A stretch of 64,000 bases of DNA, from assembly GCF_029203285.1 (NCBI RefSeq), contig NZ_CP115669.1, positions 558,001-622,000 on the forward strand, written 5' to 3'. This document shows positions 41,790 through 49,717 of this stretch, one piece after another (position 1 is the first letter of the stretch; each line of letters starts with the position of its first letter). Origin of the DNA: Pseudomonas sp. PSE14. Lineage in GTDB: Bacteria > Pseudomonadota > Gammaproteobacteria > Pseudomonadales > Pseudomonadaceae. The position numbers were made by a program, and so were the translations under genes. The notes beneath the pieces are model-generated. The model made no database searches. It was not told the DNA's origin and saw only the letters and a list, made by a program, of their open reading frames with translations.

Positions 41790-42149
41790 GTGATCAAACC
41801 CATCGACGAAATGCTCAAGCTCTGGGCCGAAGAGATGCACAACCCTGGCAGCGCCGGTGGCGGCTACGCCGGCGGCAACCTGCTGGCAATGATGATCGCC
41901 AACAAGGGCGAGATGGTGCGCGGCACGCGGGGCAGCCGGGTGATCCTCGACCGTGTCGCCGAGCTGGACCTGATCATCAACCAACTGCCCGACGAGCAGA
42001 AGGACGTGGTCACCGAGCACTACCTCAACCGCGACAGCGAGGCGTCGCAGAAGTACCGGCACTGCCGCTGCAGCCGCAATACCTTCTACCTGCGTTTGCA
42101 CGTGGCGCACCAGAGCATCCAGTCGCGGCTGATGCGCCGCGCCGCCTGA
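41790..42149 (+). CDS. PA0613-like phage late regulator, sigma-region-4/antiterminator-like
   Basis: 119 residues from a GTG (GGGAGAAACGCC upstream). The C-terminal half resembles sigma region 4 or Q/ArpU-type phage transcription regulators: an acidic helix (INQLPDEQKDVVTEHYLNRD) and a helix-turn-helix with CRCSRNTFYLRLHVAHQSIQ. PA0613 is the positional counterpart and is usually called hypothetical. Given the promoter-terminator arrangement downstream (42786-42896), antitermination is an attractive but unproven role. Confidence 0.6.
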   Translation: MIKPIDEMLKLWAEEMHNPGSAGGGYAGGNLLAMMIANKGEMVRGTRGSRVILDRVAELDLIINQLPDEQKDVVTEHYLNRDSEASQKYRHCRCSRNTFYLRLHVAHQSIQSRLMRRAA

Positions 42150-42164
42150 ATCTTTCCCGCCCTC

Positions 42165-42198
42165 CGAAGCCCGGCCCAGTGCTGGGCTTCGTGCTTTT
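42165..42198 (+). terminator. Hairpin after the PA0613-like gene
   Basis: GAAGCCC and GGGCTTC enclose a short loop (an alternative GCCCAG-TG-CTGGGC is also possible), followed by GTGCTTTTC. It ends the early ptrB transcript before the acetyltransferase. Confidence 0.6.
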
Positions 42199-42229
42199 CG
42201 CGTGCAGTGTTGCGCTATGCTCGCGCTCC

Positions 42230-42703
42230 ATGAAAACGCCTATCCTCATTCGCCGCGCCGAACCCGTCGATGCCGATGCCATCCTGCGCATCCTTGGCGA
42301 AACCTACGAAGCCACCTGGAAGCCCGCGTTGACTGCCGAAGCCATCGAGCGCTTCGAGTCTTCCGCGCACACCGCCGCCTATGTGCGCGAGCGCCTACCG
42401 TTATTCCATGTCGCCTGTATCGATGACGAGGTCGTCGGCCTGCTCGACTGGCGCGACGACTTCATCGATGCGTTGCATGTCTCTGTGCAGCGGCAGCGCC
42501 TGGGGATCGGCGCGGCACTGCTGAGTCATGCCGAAGCTGAGATCGCCAGGGCGGGGTATCTCCAGGTTCGACTGGAAACGGACACCTTCAACAACCAGGC
42601 GCGCGCCTTCTATGGCAAGCACGGCTACGCGGAAGTCGATTTCTACCCCGACGAGGAGTGGCACAGCGGCTTCACGACGGTGCTGATGATCAAGGCACTC
42701 TGA
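42230..42703 (+). CDS. GNAT-family N-acetyltransferase inserted in the tailocin control region
   Basis: 157 residues from MKTPILIRRAEPVDADAILR. GNAT motifs: a beta-alpha N-terminal part, the acetyl-CoA loop in QRQRLGIGAALLSHAEAEI (R/Q-x-x-G-x-G/A pattern) and the C-terminal NNQARAFYGKHGYAEVDFYP typical of RimI-like enzymes. The substrate is unknown. In the P. aeruginosa R-pyocin order PA0613 is followed directly by the holin, so this gene is an insertion between them. It is bracketed by a terminator on the left and the PrtN box region on the right, and no ribosome site is obvious. Confidence 0.8.
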   Translation: MKTPILIRRAEPVDADAILRILGETYEATWKPALTAEAIERFESSAHTAAYVRERLPLFHVACIDDEVVGLLDWRDDFIDALHVSVQRQRLGIGAALLSHAEAEIARAGYLQVRLETDTFNNQARAFYGKHGYAEVDFYPDEEWHSGFTTVLMIKAL

Positions 42704-42739
42704 AATTTCCGAAGCCGGATTTCCGCGTTTCGACTGCAC

Positions 42740-42780
42740 ATTCCGGTTCGTCATCCACCTATTGCCGTGCATTCCCCAAC
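42740..42780 (+). promoter_or_regulatory. PrtN P-box-like repeats
   Basis: ATTCCGGTTC at 42740, ATTGCCGTGC at 42761 and ATTCCCCAAC at 42771 follow the reported P-box pattern ATTGnn(n)GTnn(n). The first two are 21 bases apart, two helical turns. They lie immediately upstream of a -35 hexamer, an activator position. A further ATTCTTGTAA occurs at 42821. Confidence 0.55.
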
Positions 42781-42785
42781 AAGCC

Positions 42786-42814
42786 TTGTTCCGGCGGGAA
42801 TCGGGGGGTACAAA
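42786..42814 (+). promoter_or_regulatory. Late tailocin promoter
   Basis: TTGTTC, a 17-base spacer and TACAAA directly after the P-box repeats. Predicted to drive the holin-to-spanin operon when PrtN is present. Confidence 0.5.
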
Positions 42815-42865
42815 GTAGTCATTCTTGTAAAGGTGCGTCCCCAGGGAGCACAACGCGAAACCCCG

Positions 42866-42896
42866 AAAAGCCCGGCCACTGAGCCGGGCTTTTTCA
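42866..42896 (+). terminator. Strong terminator just after the late promoter
   Basis: AAAAGCCCGGC-CACTGA-GCCGGGCTTTT, an 11-bp perfect stem with T tract, about 45 bases downstream of the predicted start site and 125 before the holin. It would stop late transcription unless bypassed. Confidence 0.85.
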
Positions 42897-42983
42897 TGCC
42901 CGCGTTTTTCTGATCCGCCGTGGCGGCGGGTGGCCGGCGAGCACGTCGGCAGTCATCCCCGGTTGGCTGATAGCCGCCGGTTT

Positions 42984-43005
42984 CGCCCGTTCGCGGGCGT
43001 CTTTA
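42984..43005 (+). terminator. Second hairpin before the holin
   Basis: CGCCCG-TTCG-CGGGCG followed by TCTTTAT, ending 15 bases before the holin start. Short stem; a weak terminator or an RNA-processing hairpin. Confidence 0.45.
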
Positions 43006-43019
43006 TCCAAGGTGAGCCA

Positions 43020-43364
43020 ATGGGCAACGAACCTCAGACCCTGGCCGACGTGCCTTTGTGGGGGCTGATCTTGCTCGCTGTCGCGGGCGGCATCAGCGGT
43101 GAAATGTGGCGCGCCGACAAGGCGGGCCTGGGCGGCTGGCGATTGCTGCGGCGACTGGCGCTACGCTCCGGCGCCTCCATCGTCTGCGGCATGGCCGTGA
43201 TGTTCCTGGCCATGGCCTGCGGCGCCTCGCTGACGCTGGCCGCCGCCATCGGCAGCTTGACTGCGGCGGCCGGCGCGGAGATCGCCGTCGGCCTCTACGA
43301 ACGCTGGGCGGCGAAGCGCCTGGGCGTGTGCGAACTACCGCCGAGCGAGCGCGGGCAAGAGTGA
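43020..43364 (+). CDS. Tailocin holin (PA0614 type)
   Basis: 114 residues from MGNEPQTLADVPLWGLILLA with AAGGTGAG upstream. About three hydrophobic segments (15-30, 55-75, 80-95) and a charged C-terminal tail (ERWAAKRLGVCELPPSERGQ). Expected to make the inner-membrane hole that lets the endolysin at 54848 reach peptidoglycan. The lysis genes are split, with the holin first and the rest at the end of the operon, as in R2 pyocin. Confidence 0.82.
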   Translation: MGNEPQTLADVPLWGLILLAVAGGISGEMWRADKAGLGGWRLLRRLALRSGASIVCGMAVMFLAMACGASLTLAAAIGSLTAAAGAEIAVGLYERWAAKRLGVCELPPSERGQE

Positions 43365-43381
43365 AGCTGCAAGGAGACGAC

Positions 43382-43909
43382 ATGTCGGAACAACCTTTGA
43401 CCCTGGCGCTACTGCTCGACACGGTGGAGCAGACGCTGACCGCGCGCCTGACCGAGATCGGCACCTTCCTGCGCGGCCCTTTGCGCAGCGTACCAGTGAC
43501 GCTCCCTGCGTTGGCGCTGGAGTGTGCCGGCCTGCTGCCGGGACAGGACCCCGGCAATGGCCAGACGGCCCTGATCTGCCAGATGCAGGCGCGCGTCCTG
43601 GTGGAGCGTGACGACGAAGCCGAAGCCCTGGCGCTGCGCAACGTCGCTGCGCTGACCATCCTGCTGCGCGCGCAGAACTGGGGGCTGGAACTGGAGCCGG
43701 TGAGCTTCATCCAGGCGCAGCCGGAGACTGACGATCCGGCGTTGGCGGCGTGCCGCGTCTGGTTGGTCGAATGGCGGCAGCCGGTGCTGCTGGGCGAGAC
43801 CGAGTGGCTGTGGGAAGACCAGCCGCCGGGCAGCCTCAGGCTCGGTTTCGATCCCGAAATCGGTCCCGGCCACGAGGACGATTACTTCGATCCGGGAGCC
43901 CTGCAATGA
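43382..43909 (+). CDS. Tailocin protein of PA0615 type, probable tail completion
   Basis: 175 residues from [20 protein letters not shown] (AAGGAGACGAC upstream). I do not recognise a named domain. The pattern of a short helix, a beta-strand pair ([20 protein letters not shown]) and a C-terminal [13 protein letters not shown] resembles small tail terminator/completion proteins. P2 carries its tail completion genes at this place. It overlaps the next gene by ATGA. Confidence 0.6.
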   Translation: MSEQPLTLALLLDTVEQTLTARLTEIGTFLRGPLRSVPVTLPALALECAGLLPGQDPGNGQTALICQMQARVLVERDDEAEALALRNVAALTILLRAQNWGLELEPVSFIQAQPETDDPALAACRVWLVEWRQPVLLGETEWLWEDQPPGSLRLGFDPEIGPGHEDDYFDPGALQ

Positions 43910-44469
43910 ACCAGGACTACGTGAGCGCCGAGCACGACCGCATGCTGGCCGCGCTGGTCATGCCCTGCGAAGTGGTGGCGGTGGACCTGGCGGCGGCGCG
44001 GGTGCGCGTGCGCTCCGGCGAATGGACCAGCGCCTGGGTGCGCTGGCACGCCCAGGCGGCGGGTGCCGCGCGCCACTGGCGAGCGCCGAGCCTGGGCGAG
44101 CAGGGCGTGCTGCTCAGCCCGTCCGGCATGGCAGCCATGGGCACCTTCGTGCCCGGTCTGTTCGGTGCGGCAGCGGCGGCACCGAGCAATCGTGGCGAAG
44201 TGGAGAGCTGGCATTTCCCCGACGGCGCGGTGCTGAGCTACGACTGGCAGGCGCACCGCTACGACCTGCAACTGCCGGCCGGCAGCGCCACGGTGAAGGT
44301 CGGCGGCACCCAGGTGGTGATCGACCCCGGTGCCGTGAGCGTCACCGCCGCGAGCATCCAGCTGAGCGGGCCGGTGAGCATCAAGGGCGCGCTGACAGTG
44401 AACGGCAACATCAGCAGCACCGGCTCGATCATGGACACCGCCGGCAACAGCAACCACCACACCCACTGA
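43906..44469 (+). CDS. Baseplate spike protein, gpV-like
   Basis: 187 residues. N-terminal OB-like domain ([20 protein letters not shown]), a central [11 protein letters not shown] segment, then a beta-helix-type stretch with repeated small/beta residues ([20 protein letters not shown]). It ends SNHHTH: the HxH at the tip of P2 gpV-type spikes binds an iron ion. The trimer forms the membrane-piercing needle. PA0616 counterpart. Confidence 0.88.
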   Translation: MNQDYVSAEHDRMLAALVMPCEVVAVDLAAARVRVRSGEWTSAWVRWHAQAAGAARHWRAPSLGEQGVLLSPSGMAAMGTFVPGLFGAAAAAPSNRGEVESWHFPDGAVLSYDWQAHRYDLQLPAGSATVKVGGTQVVIDPGAVSVTAASIQLSGPVSIKGALTVNGNISSTGSIMDTAGNSNHHTH

Positions 44470-44489
44470 CGCCTTTCCACTTTCAACCC

Positions 44490-44517
44490 GGCCCGCCCTG
44501 CGCGGGCCTTTGCATTT
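44490..44517 (+). terminator. Intrinsic hairpin between V and W
   Basis: GGCCCGC-CCTGC-GCGGGCC, 7-bp stem, followed by TTTGCATTT. It lies within a transcription unit that must continue, so it is either leaky or antiterminated. Confidence 0.55.
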
Positions 44518-44530
44518 CTGGAGAACTGCC

Positions 44531-44581
44531 ATGGGCAAACAATCCTGTGCGCACCCCGAGCGGCGGAGGGCATGGCCATGA
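44531..44581 (+). CDS. Possible 16-residue ORF coupled to gpW
   Basis: MGKQSCAHPERRRAWP, preceded by CTGGAG, with its stop overlapping the gpW start (ATGA). It may be a remnant of a longer gene or a coupling leader. No homologue recognised. Confidence 0.3.
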   Translation: MGKQSCAHPERRRAWP

Positions 44582-44904
44582 TCGGCATGGATCGACGCAA
44601 CGGCCAGCCGCTCAGCGGCCTGGCGCACCTCAAGCAATCCATCGAGGACATCCTTGGCACACCGCTGGGCAGCCGGCGCATGCGTCCCGAGTACGGCAGC
44701 CGCCTGCGGCGCATGGTCGACTTGCCGGTGACCGAAGGCTGGAAGGGCGCCGTGCAGGCTGAAGTTGCCCGCGCCATCGGCCGCTGGGAACCGCGCCTGC
44801 GCCTGAGTTCGGTGCAGGTGACGGCGGTGATGGGCGGCAGCGTTTCGCTGCGCTTGCGCGGCATCTACCTGGGCGACGAAGTCGGCCTGGAGGTGGCGGC
44901 ATGA
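44578..44904 (+). CDS. Baseplate wedge protein gpW (gp25-like)
   Basis: 108 residues from MIGMDRRNGQPLSGLAHLKQ with GGAGG seven bases upstream; an ATG two codons earlier is too close to that site. The segment DILGTPLGSRRMRPEYGSRL is the gp25/gpW signature. It organises wedges around the hub. Overlaps J by four bases. PA0617 type. Confidence 0.92.
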   Translation: MIGMDRRNGQPLSGLAHLKQSIEDILGTPLGSRRMRPEYGSRLRRMVDLPVTEGWKGAVQAEVARAIGRWEPRLRLSSVQVTAVMGGSVSLRLRGIYLGDEVGLEVAA

Positions 44905-45791
44905 GCCTCATCGACCTGTCTCAACTGCCCGCCCCGGAAGTGGTGGAGGACCTCAACTACGAGAGTCTCTACGAGGAGCTGCTGGCGGACTTTCGCCGTG
45001 CCATGGGCGAGGGCTGGAACGCCGCGCTGGAGTCCGATCCGGTGGTCAAGCTGCTGGAACTGGCGGCCTATCGGGAGCTGCTGCTGCGCGCCCGGATCAA
45101 CGACGCCGCCCGTGCGGTGATGCTGGGTTATGCGACCCAGGGTGACCTTGACCAACTGGCCGCTGGCTACAACGTGAAACGCCTGGTGATCCAGGAGGCG
45201 GATGCCACGACCTCGCCACCGACTCCGGCCGTGCTGGAAGGCGACGATTCGCTGCGCAACCGCACCCAACTGGCTTTCGACCAGCTTTCCGTCGCCGGCC
45301 CGCGCAATGCCTATGTTGCCTTCGCGCTCGGCGCCGACGGGCGCATCGCCGATGTCTCGGCGATCAGCCCGCAGCCGTGCGAGGCGCTGGTCAGCGTGCT
45401 GTCCTCCGAGGGCAATGGCGCCGCCTCGGAAGAGTTGCTTCAGGCGGTGCGCAGTGCGCTGAACGATGAAGATGTGCGCCCGGTGGGCGACCGTCTCACG
45501 GTGCAGTCCGCCGCTATCGTGCCGTACCAGGTCGACGCGGTGCTCTACATCTACCCGGGCCCGGAAGCCGAGTTGATCCAGCAGGCCGCCGAGGCCTCGT
45601 TGCAGACCTACATCGCCACCCAGCGCCGCATCGGCCGCGACATCCGCCGCAGCGCGCTGTTCGCCGCCCTGCATGTGGAAGGCGTGCAGCGTGTCGAACT
45701 GGCCAAGCCGGCGGCCGACGTGGTGCTCGACGCCACCCAGGCGGCGTACTGCAGCGGCTACCAGATCCGTGTGGGAGGTTCGGATGAGTAG
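44901..45791 (+). CDS. Baseplate wedge protein gpJ
   Basis: 296 residues, P2 gpJ family: VEDLNYESLYEELLADFRRA at the N-terminus, then ESDPVVKLLELAAYRELLLR and the C-terminal AALHVEGVQRVELAKPAADV. It forms wedge arms with W and I. Overlaps gpI by eight bases. Confidence 0.93.
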   Translation: MSLIDLSQLPAPEVVEDLNYESLYEELLADFRRAMGEGWNAALESDPVVKLLELAAYRELLLRARINDAARAVMLGYATQGDLDQLAAGYNVKRLVIQEADATTSPPTPAVLEGDDSLRNRTQLAFDQLSVAGPRNAYVAFALGADGRIADVSAISPQPCEALVSVLSSEGNGAASEELLQAVRSALNDEDVRPVGDRLTVQSAAIVPYQVDAVLYIYPGPEAELIQQAAEASLQTYIATQRRIGRDIRRSALFAALHVEGVQRVELAKPAADVVLDATQAAYCSGYQIRVGGSDE

Positions 45792-46398
45792 CCGCCTGCT
45801 GCCGATCAACTCGACGCCGCTGGAGCGCGCGCTGGCTGACGTGCAGGTCGGCGATCTGCCTGTGCCGCTGCGCGAGCTCATGGACCCGCAGCGCTGCCCG
45901 GTGGTGTTGTTGCCGTACCTCGCCTGGGCCTGGTCGGTGGACCGCTGGGACCCGGCCTGGAGCGAGACGGTGAAGCGCAAGGCGGTGGCCGCGGCGTTCC
46001 GCATCCACCAGCACAAGGGAACCATCGCCGCACTGCGGCGGGTGATCGAGCCGCTGGGCTACCTGATCGAGATCATCGAGTGGTGGCAGGGCACGCCCAT
46101 GGGCGAACCGGGAACCTTCCGCCTGCGCATCGGCGTGCTCGACAGCGGCATCAGCGAGGAAATGTACCAGGAGGTGGAGCGCCTCATCGAAGACGCCAAA
46201 CCGCTCACGCGGCACCTCATCGGGCTGGATATCAGCCTGGAATCCCAGGGGCGGATCAACGTCGGCTCCGGGCAATACGACGGCGACATCGTCACCGTCT
46301 ATCCCTACCTCCCGGATGTGATCGAAACACTCGGCAGCTACGGCTTGCCGGGACGGGAGCACACCATCGATAGCTTGAGCGTCTACCCATGGCCGTAA
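45784..46398 (+). CDS. Tail protein I (gpI)
   Basis: 204 residues from MSSRLLPINSTPLERALADV. Tail protein I motif LLPYLAWAWSVDRWDPAWSE with several Trp, then KGTIAALRRVIEPLGY. It links the baseplate wedge to the tail fibre. Ten-base overlap with the fibre gene. Confidence 0.92.
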   Translation: MSSRLLPINSTPLERALADVQVGDLPVPLRELMDPQRCPVVLLPYLAWAWSVDRWDPAWSETVKRKAVAAAFRIHQHKGTIAALRRVIEPLGYLIEIIEWWQGTPMGEPGTFRLRIGVLDSGISEEMYQEVERLIEDAKPLTRHLIGLDISLESQGRINVGSGQYDGDIVTVYPYLPDVIETLGSYGLPGREHTIDSLSVYPWP

Positions 46399-47924
46399 CC
46401 TACTACGCACTCCTCACCACGATCGGTGCCGGCAAGCTGGCGAATGCCACCGCGCTGGGCACCACCCTGAAAATCACCCAGCTCGCCGTGGGCGACGGCG
46501 GCGGCAACGTGCCGACCCCCGACGCCAGCCGTACGGCACTGGTCAACGAAGTGCGCCGGGCGCCGCTGAACCAGCTCAGCATCGACCCGGCCAACAGCGC
46601 GCAGATCATCGCCGAGCAGGTCATCCCCGAAGAAGTCGGCGGCTGGTGGATCCGCGAGATGGGCCTGTACGACGAGGCCGGCGCGCTGATCGCCTACGCC
46701 AACTGCGCGCCCTCCTATAAACCGCAACTGGCCGAAGGCAGCGGCCGCACCCAGACCGTGCGCATCGTGCTGATCGTCAGCAATGCGGCATCGGTGGAAT
46801 TGAAGATCGATCCGAGTGTGGTGCTGGCGACTCGGGAGTACGTGGACAACTCCATCGTCACCGCGCTGAATCGCCTGGACTACAAGCAGTCGGTGCGTGC
46901 GGCGACTACCGCCAGCATCACCCTGAGCGGATTGCAGACGCTGGATGGTGTTGCATTGGCGGCGGGTGACCGCGTTCTGGTGAAGAACCAGAGCAATGCA
47001 GTGGACAACGGCTTGTATGTCGTCGCCGCCAATGCCTGGAAGCGCGCTACAGATGCAGATGAGAGCAGTGAGGTGACGCCAGGGCTGACGGTTACCGTGG
47101 AGAGCGGTACTGCACAGGCGGATAGCGTTTGGCAGTTAGTGACCGATGGGGCAGTTGTTCTTGGTACCACGGCGCTGTTGTTCCAGAACATTACCAATGG
47201 TTTGGCGAGGCTGGTGTCACCAGCCTTCACTGGAGATCCAAAGGCGCCCACTCCAGTCCAGTTCGACAATGACACTTCGCTTGCAACGACTGAGTTTGTG
47301 CAGCGAGCATTGGGCTCGTTCGCCGGTTACGGAGTGATTGTTGCTTCAAGAACTATGACCGCGGCTGATGTCGGCAAGGCATTGTACGTGGGCGTAAATA
47401 ATCTCACCTTCACGATGCCGACGCCCAATAGCCTCGGGCTACCTCTTGGAGCATCTGTCACGATTTTCACGACAGGGGAGTCGCTGAGCATTGTCCCGGG
47501 AGCGGGCGCTACGATAAATCATATCTCCATGGGTGGAACTGCCTTAATCAGGGTCGCGTTTGGGCAGAGTATTACTCTGGTAGCAGTTACTAGCACAACG
47601 TGGCAGAGCTTGCAGTCGACTTGTGGGCTAGGGAGCAACGCTGATTTTGTATCGAACCAACAAAGCAACGGTTACCAGAAGTTGCCTGGTGGTTTGATTA
47701 TTCAGTGGGGCATGGCAAACGTTGCAGCGAATAACGTACCGACAGATCAAACTTTGCCCATTGCATGGCCCAACGGAATGCTGCAGGCGACCGCAAGTTG
47801 GGTAGCAACCTCTCCACCGAATGGATCGATTGGCACTGCGGCGCCCGATAAAACGAAGATTTCGCTATTCAACAGTTATTCTTCAGCCGCGCTTAACGTG
47901 CGCTGGATAGCGATCGGATATTGA
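46389..47924 (+). CDS. Tail fibre, receptor-binding protein
   Basis: 511 residues. The N-terminal collar domain (about 1-150: YYALLTTIGAGKLANATALG and GGWWIREMGLYDEAGALIAY) fixes the fibre to the baseplate. A phage-fibre repeat module follows (about 165-270: SVRAATTASITLSGLQTLDG, then VLVKNQSNAVDNGLYVV). A gp53-like C-terminal tip (NGYQKLPGGLIIQWGMA) ends in RWIAIGY. The N-terminal third has the high GC and codon use of the neighbours. From about 46900 on, A/T-rich codons appear, a sign that the target-binding part was exchanged. It decides which strains are killed, presumably by LPS binding. Confidence 0.92.
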   Translation: MAVTYYALLTTIGAGKLANATALGTTLKITQLAVGDGGGNVPTPDASRTALVNEVRRAPLNQLSIDPANSAQIIAEQVIPEEVGGWWIREMGLYDEAGALIAYANCAPSYKPQLAEGSGRTQTVRIVLIVSNAASVELKIDPSVVLATREYVDNSIVTALNRLDYKQSVRAATTASITLSGLQTLDGVALAAGDRVLVKNQSNAVDNGLYVVAANAWKRATDADESSEVTPGLTVTVESGTAQADSVWQLVTDGAVVLGTTALLFQNITNGLARLVSPAFTGDPKAPTPVQFDNDTSLATTEFVQRALGSFAGYGVIVASRTMTAADVGKALYVGVNNLTFTMPTPNSLGLPLGASVTIFTTGESLSIVPGAGATINHISMGGTALIRVAFGQSITLVAVTSTTWQSLQSTCGLGSNADFVSNQQSNGYQKLPGGLIIQWGMANVAANNVPTDQTLPIAWPNGMLQATASWVATSPPNGSIGTAAPDKTKISLFNSYSSAALNVRWIAIGY

Positions 47925-47936
47925 GGAGAGAAATCC

Positions 47937-48455
47937 ATGTATTACTCGAAAGCTACCGGCGGGTTCTATTCTGGCGACATCCACGGCGCGGCCATTCCGT
48001 CGGATGCTGTTGAAATTACTGTTGAAGAACGCAATGCGCTCCTGGTCGGTCAGTCGAGCGGATTGCGCATTGAGGCGGATGAGCACGGTCGGCCGACCCT
48101 CCGTTCGCCTCTTGTGGACACCAGTCCCGAACGTTATGCCCGCGACATCGCGGTTCGCCGTTACCAGGCAGAAACCGCCGGCCTGAAAGTAGGCGGACTG
48201 GCCATTTCTACTGATCGAGAGAGCCAGGGTCTGGTTACCGGCGCTGCTGTGGCCTCAATGCTCTCCCCGGATTATGTGTGTCAGTGGAAGACTGAGGCAG
48301 GCTTCGTTGATCTGGATGCAAAGCAAATCCTCAGCATCGCCAGCGCCATACGCGCTCACGTGCAGGTCTGCTTCGATCGCGAGGCCGAACTGCTTGCCCA
48401 TCTGGAAAACGGGACCTTCGCTCAGACGATGCTCAACGAGGGTTGGCCCACCTGA
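47937..48455 (+). CDS. Tail fibre assembly chaperone (DUF4376)
   Basis: 172 residues. N-terminal fibre-assembly segment (YYSKATGGFYSGDIHGAAIP), middle DUF4376-like segment (VGGLAISTDRESQGLVTGAA) and C-terminal helices. Pairs with the fibre gene and, like its 3' part, has somewhat lower GC than the tail genes after it. Chaperone and fibre tip usually move together. Confidence 0.88.
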   Translation: MYYSKATGGFYSGDIHGAAIPSDAVEITVEERNALLVGQSSGLRIEADEHGRPTLRSPLVDTSPERYARDIAVRRYQAETAGLKVGGLAISTDRESQGLVTGAAVASMLSPDYVCQWKTEAGFVDLDAKQILSIASAIRAHVQVCFDREAELLAHLENGTFAQTMLNEGWPT

Positions 48456-48503
48456 CACAACACCCGTATCCCCGCCCATCGCACCCGCGACCAGGGCACA
48501 CCC

Positions 48504-48526
48504 AACCGCCTCCCGGCGGTTTTTTT
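48504..48526 (+). terminator. Terminator between fibre chaperone and sheath
   Basis: AACCGCC-TCCC-GGCGGTT with seven T residues at and after the stem end, 20 bases before the sheath start. It closes the fibre module. Confidence 0.8.
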
Positions 48527-48544
48527 ATGTCTGGAGAAAACCCT

Positions 48545-49705
48545 ATGAGCTTCTTTCACGGCGTCACCGTGACCAATGTCGACGTCGGCGCGCGCACCAT
48601 TGCGCTGCCGTCGTCCTCGATCATCGGTCTGGTGGATACCTTCACCCCCGAGGCCACGCTGACCGCAAAAGCGGACGTGCCGGTGCTGCTGACCAGCCTG
48701 CGTGAAGCGGCCGCCGCCTTCGGTACCGCGTCGGCGATCTACAAGTCCTGCACCGCGATCTTCACCCAGTCCGCCGCGGTGGTTGTGGCGGTCGGCGTGG
48801 CCAAGGTGGAGGATGCCGCGCAGCTGACTTCCGCCATCATCGGCACGGTCACCGAGGCCGGCCAGCGTACCGGCCTGCAGGCGCTGCTCGACGGCAAGTC
48901 GCGCTTCAACGCCCAGCCCCGTCTGCTGGTCGCGCCGAAGCATTCTGCCACCCAGGCGGTGGCCACCGCCATGGGTGCGCTGGCCGACAAGTTGCGCGCC
49001 ATCGCCATCGTCGACGGCCCCAACACCACCGACGAAGCGGCCATCGCCTACGCCGGCGAGTTCGGCAGCAAGCGCATCTACCTGGTCGATCCGGGCGTGC
49101 AGTACTGGGACACCGCCAGCAGCGCCACCGTCGATGCGCCGGTTTCGGCCAACGCCGCCGCGCTGTTCGCCTGGACCGACAGCCAGTACGGCTTCTGGTC
49201 CTCGCCGTCGAACAAGGAGCTGCTCGGCATCACCGGTACCGGCCGCCCCATCGAGTTCCTCGACGGCGACGAGACCTGCCGCGCCAACCTGCTCAACAAC
49301 GCCAGCATCACCACCATCATCCGTGACGACGGCTACCGCCTGTGGGGCAACCGCACTCTCTCCAGCGACGCCAAATGGGCCTTCGTGACCCGCGTGCGGA
49401 CCATGGACATGGTGATGGACGCCATCCTCGCCGGGCACAAGTGGGCGGTCGACCGCGGCATCACCAAGACCTACGTGAAAGACGTCACCGAGGGCCTGCA
49501 GGCCTTCATGCGCGACCTGAAGAACCAGGGCGCGGTGATCGACTTCGAGGTCTACGCCGACCCGGAACTCAACACTGCCAGCCAACTGGCCCAGGGCAAG
49601 GTGTACTGGAACATCCGCTTCACCGACGTACCGCCTGCCGAGAACCCCAACTTCCGCGTCGAGGTGACCGATCAGTGGCTCACCGAAGTTCTGGACGCAG
49701 CCTAA
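48545..49705 (+). CDS. Contractile tail sheath protein (gpFI)
   Basis: 386 residues, the same length as R2 pyocin sheath PA0622. MSFFHGVTVTNVDVGARTIA at the N-terminus, IKSCTAIF-like phage sheath core, and KGKVYWNIRFTDVPPAENPN near the end. It stores energy and contracts to drive the tube. Ribosome site CTGGAG. Its presence makes this an R-type, not F-type, particle. Confidence 0.96.
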   Translation: MSFFHGVTVTNVDVGARTIALPSSSIIGLVDTFTPEATLTAKADVPVLLTSLREAAAAFGTASAIYKSCTAIFTQSAAVVVAVGVAKVEDAAQLTSAIIGTVTEAGQRTGLQALLDGKSRFNAQPRLLVAPKHSATQAVATAMGALADKLRAIAIVDGPNTTDEAAIAYAGEFGSKRIYLVDPGVQYWDTASSATVDAPVSANAAALFAWTDSQYGFWSSPSNKELLGITGTGRPIEFLDGDETCRANLLNNASITTIIRDDGYRLWGNRTLSSDAKWAFVTRVRTMDMVMDAILAGHKWAVDRGITKTYVKDVTEGLQAFMRDLKNQGAVIDFEVYADPELNTASQLAQGKVYWNIRFTDVPPAENPNFRVEVTDQWLTEVLDAA

Positions 49706-49717
49706 GGAGACCTATCG

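Noticed and set aside
42658..42882. 74-codon frame across the PrtN box region
   Set aside because: It starts inside the acetyltransferase gene, ends in the terminator stem, and its sequence is without homology or a ribosome site.
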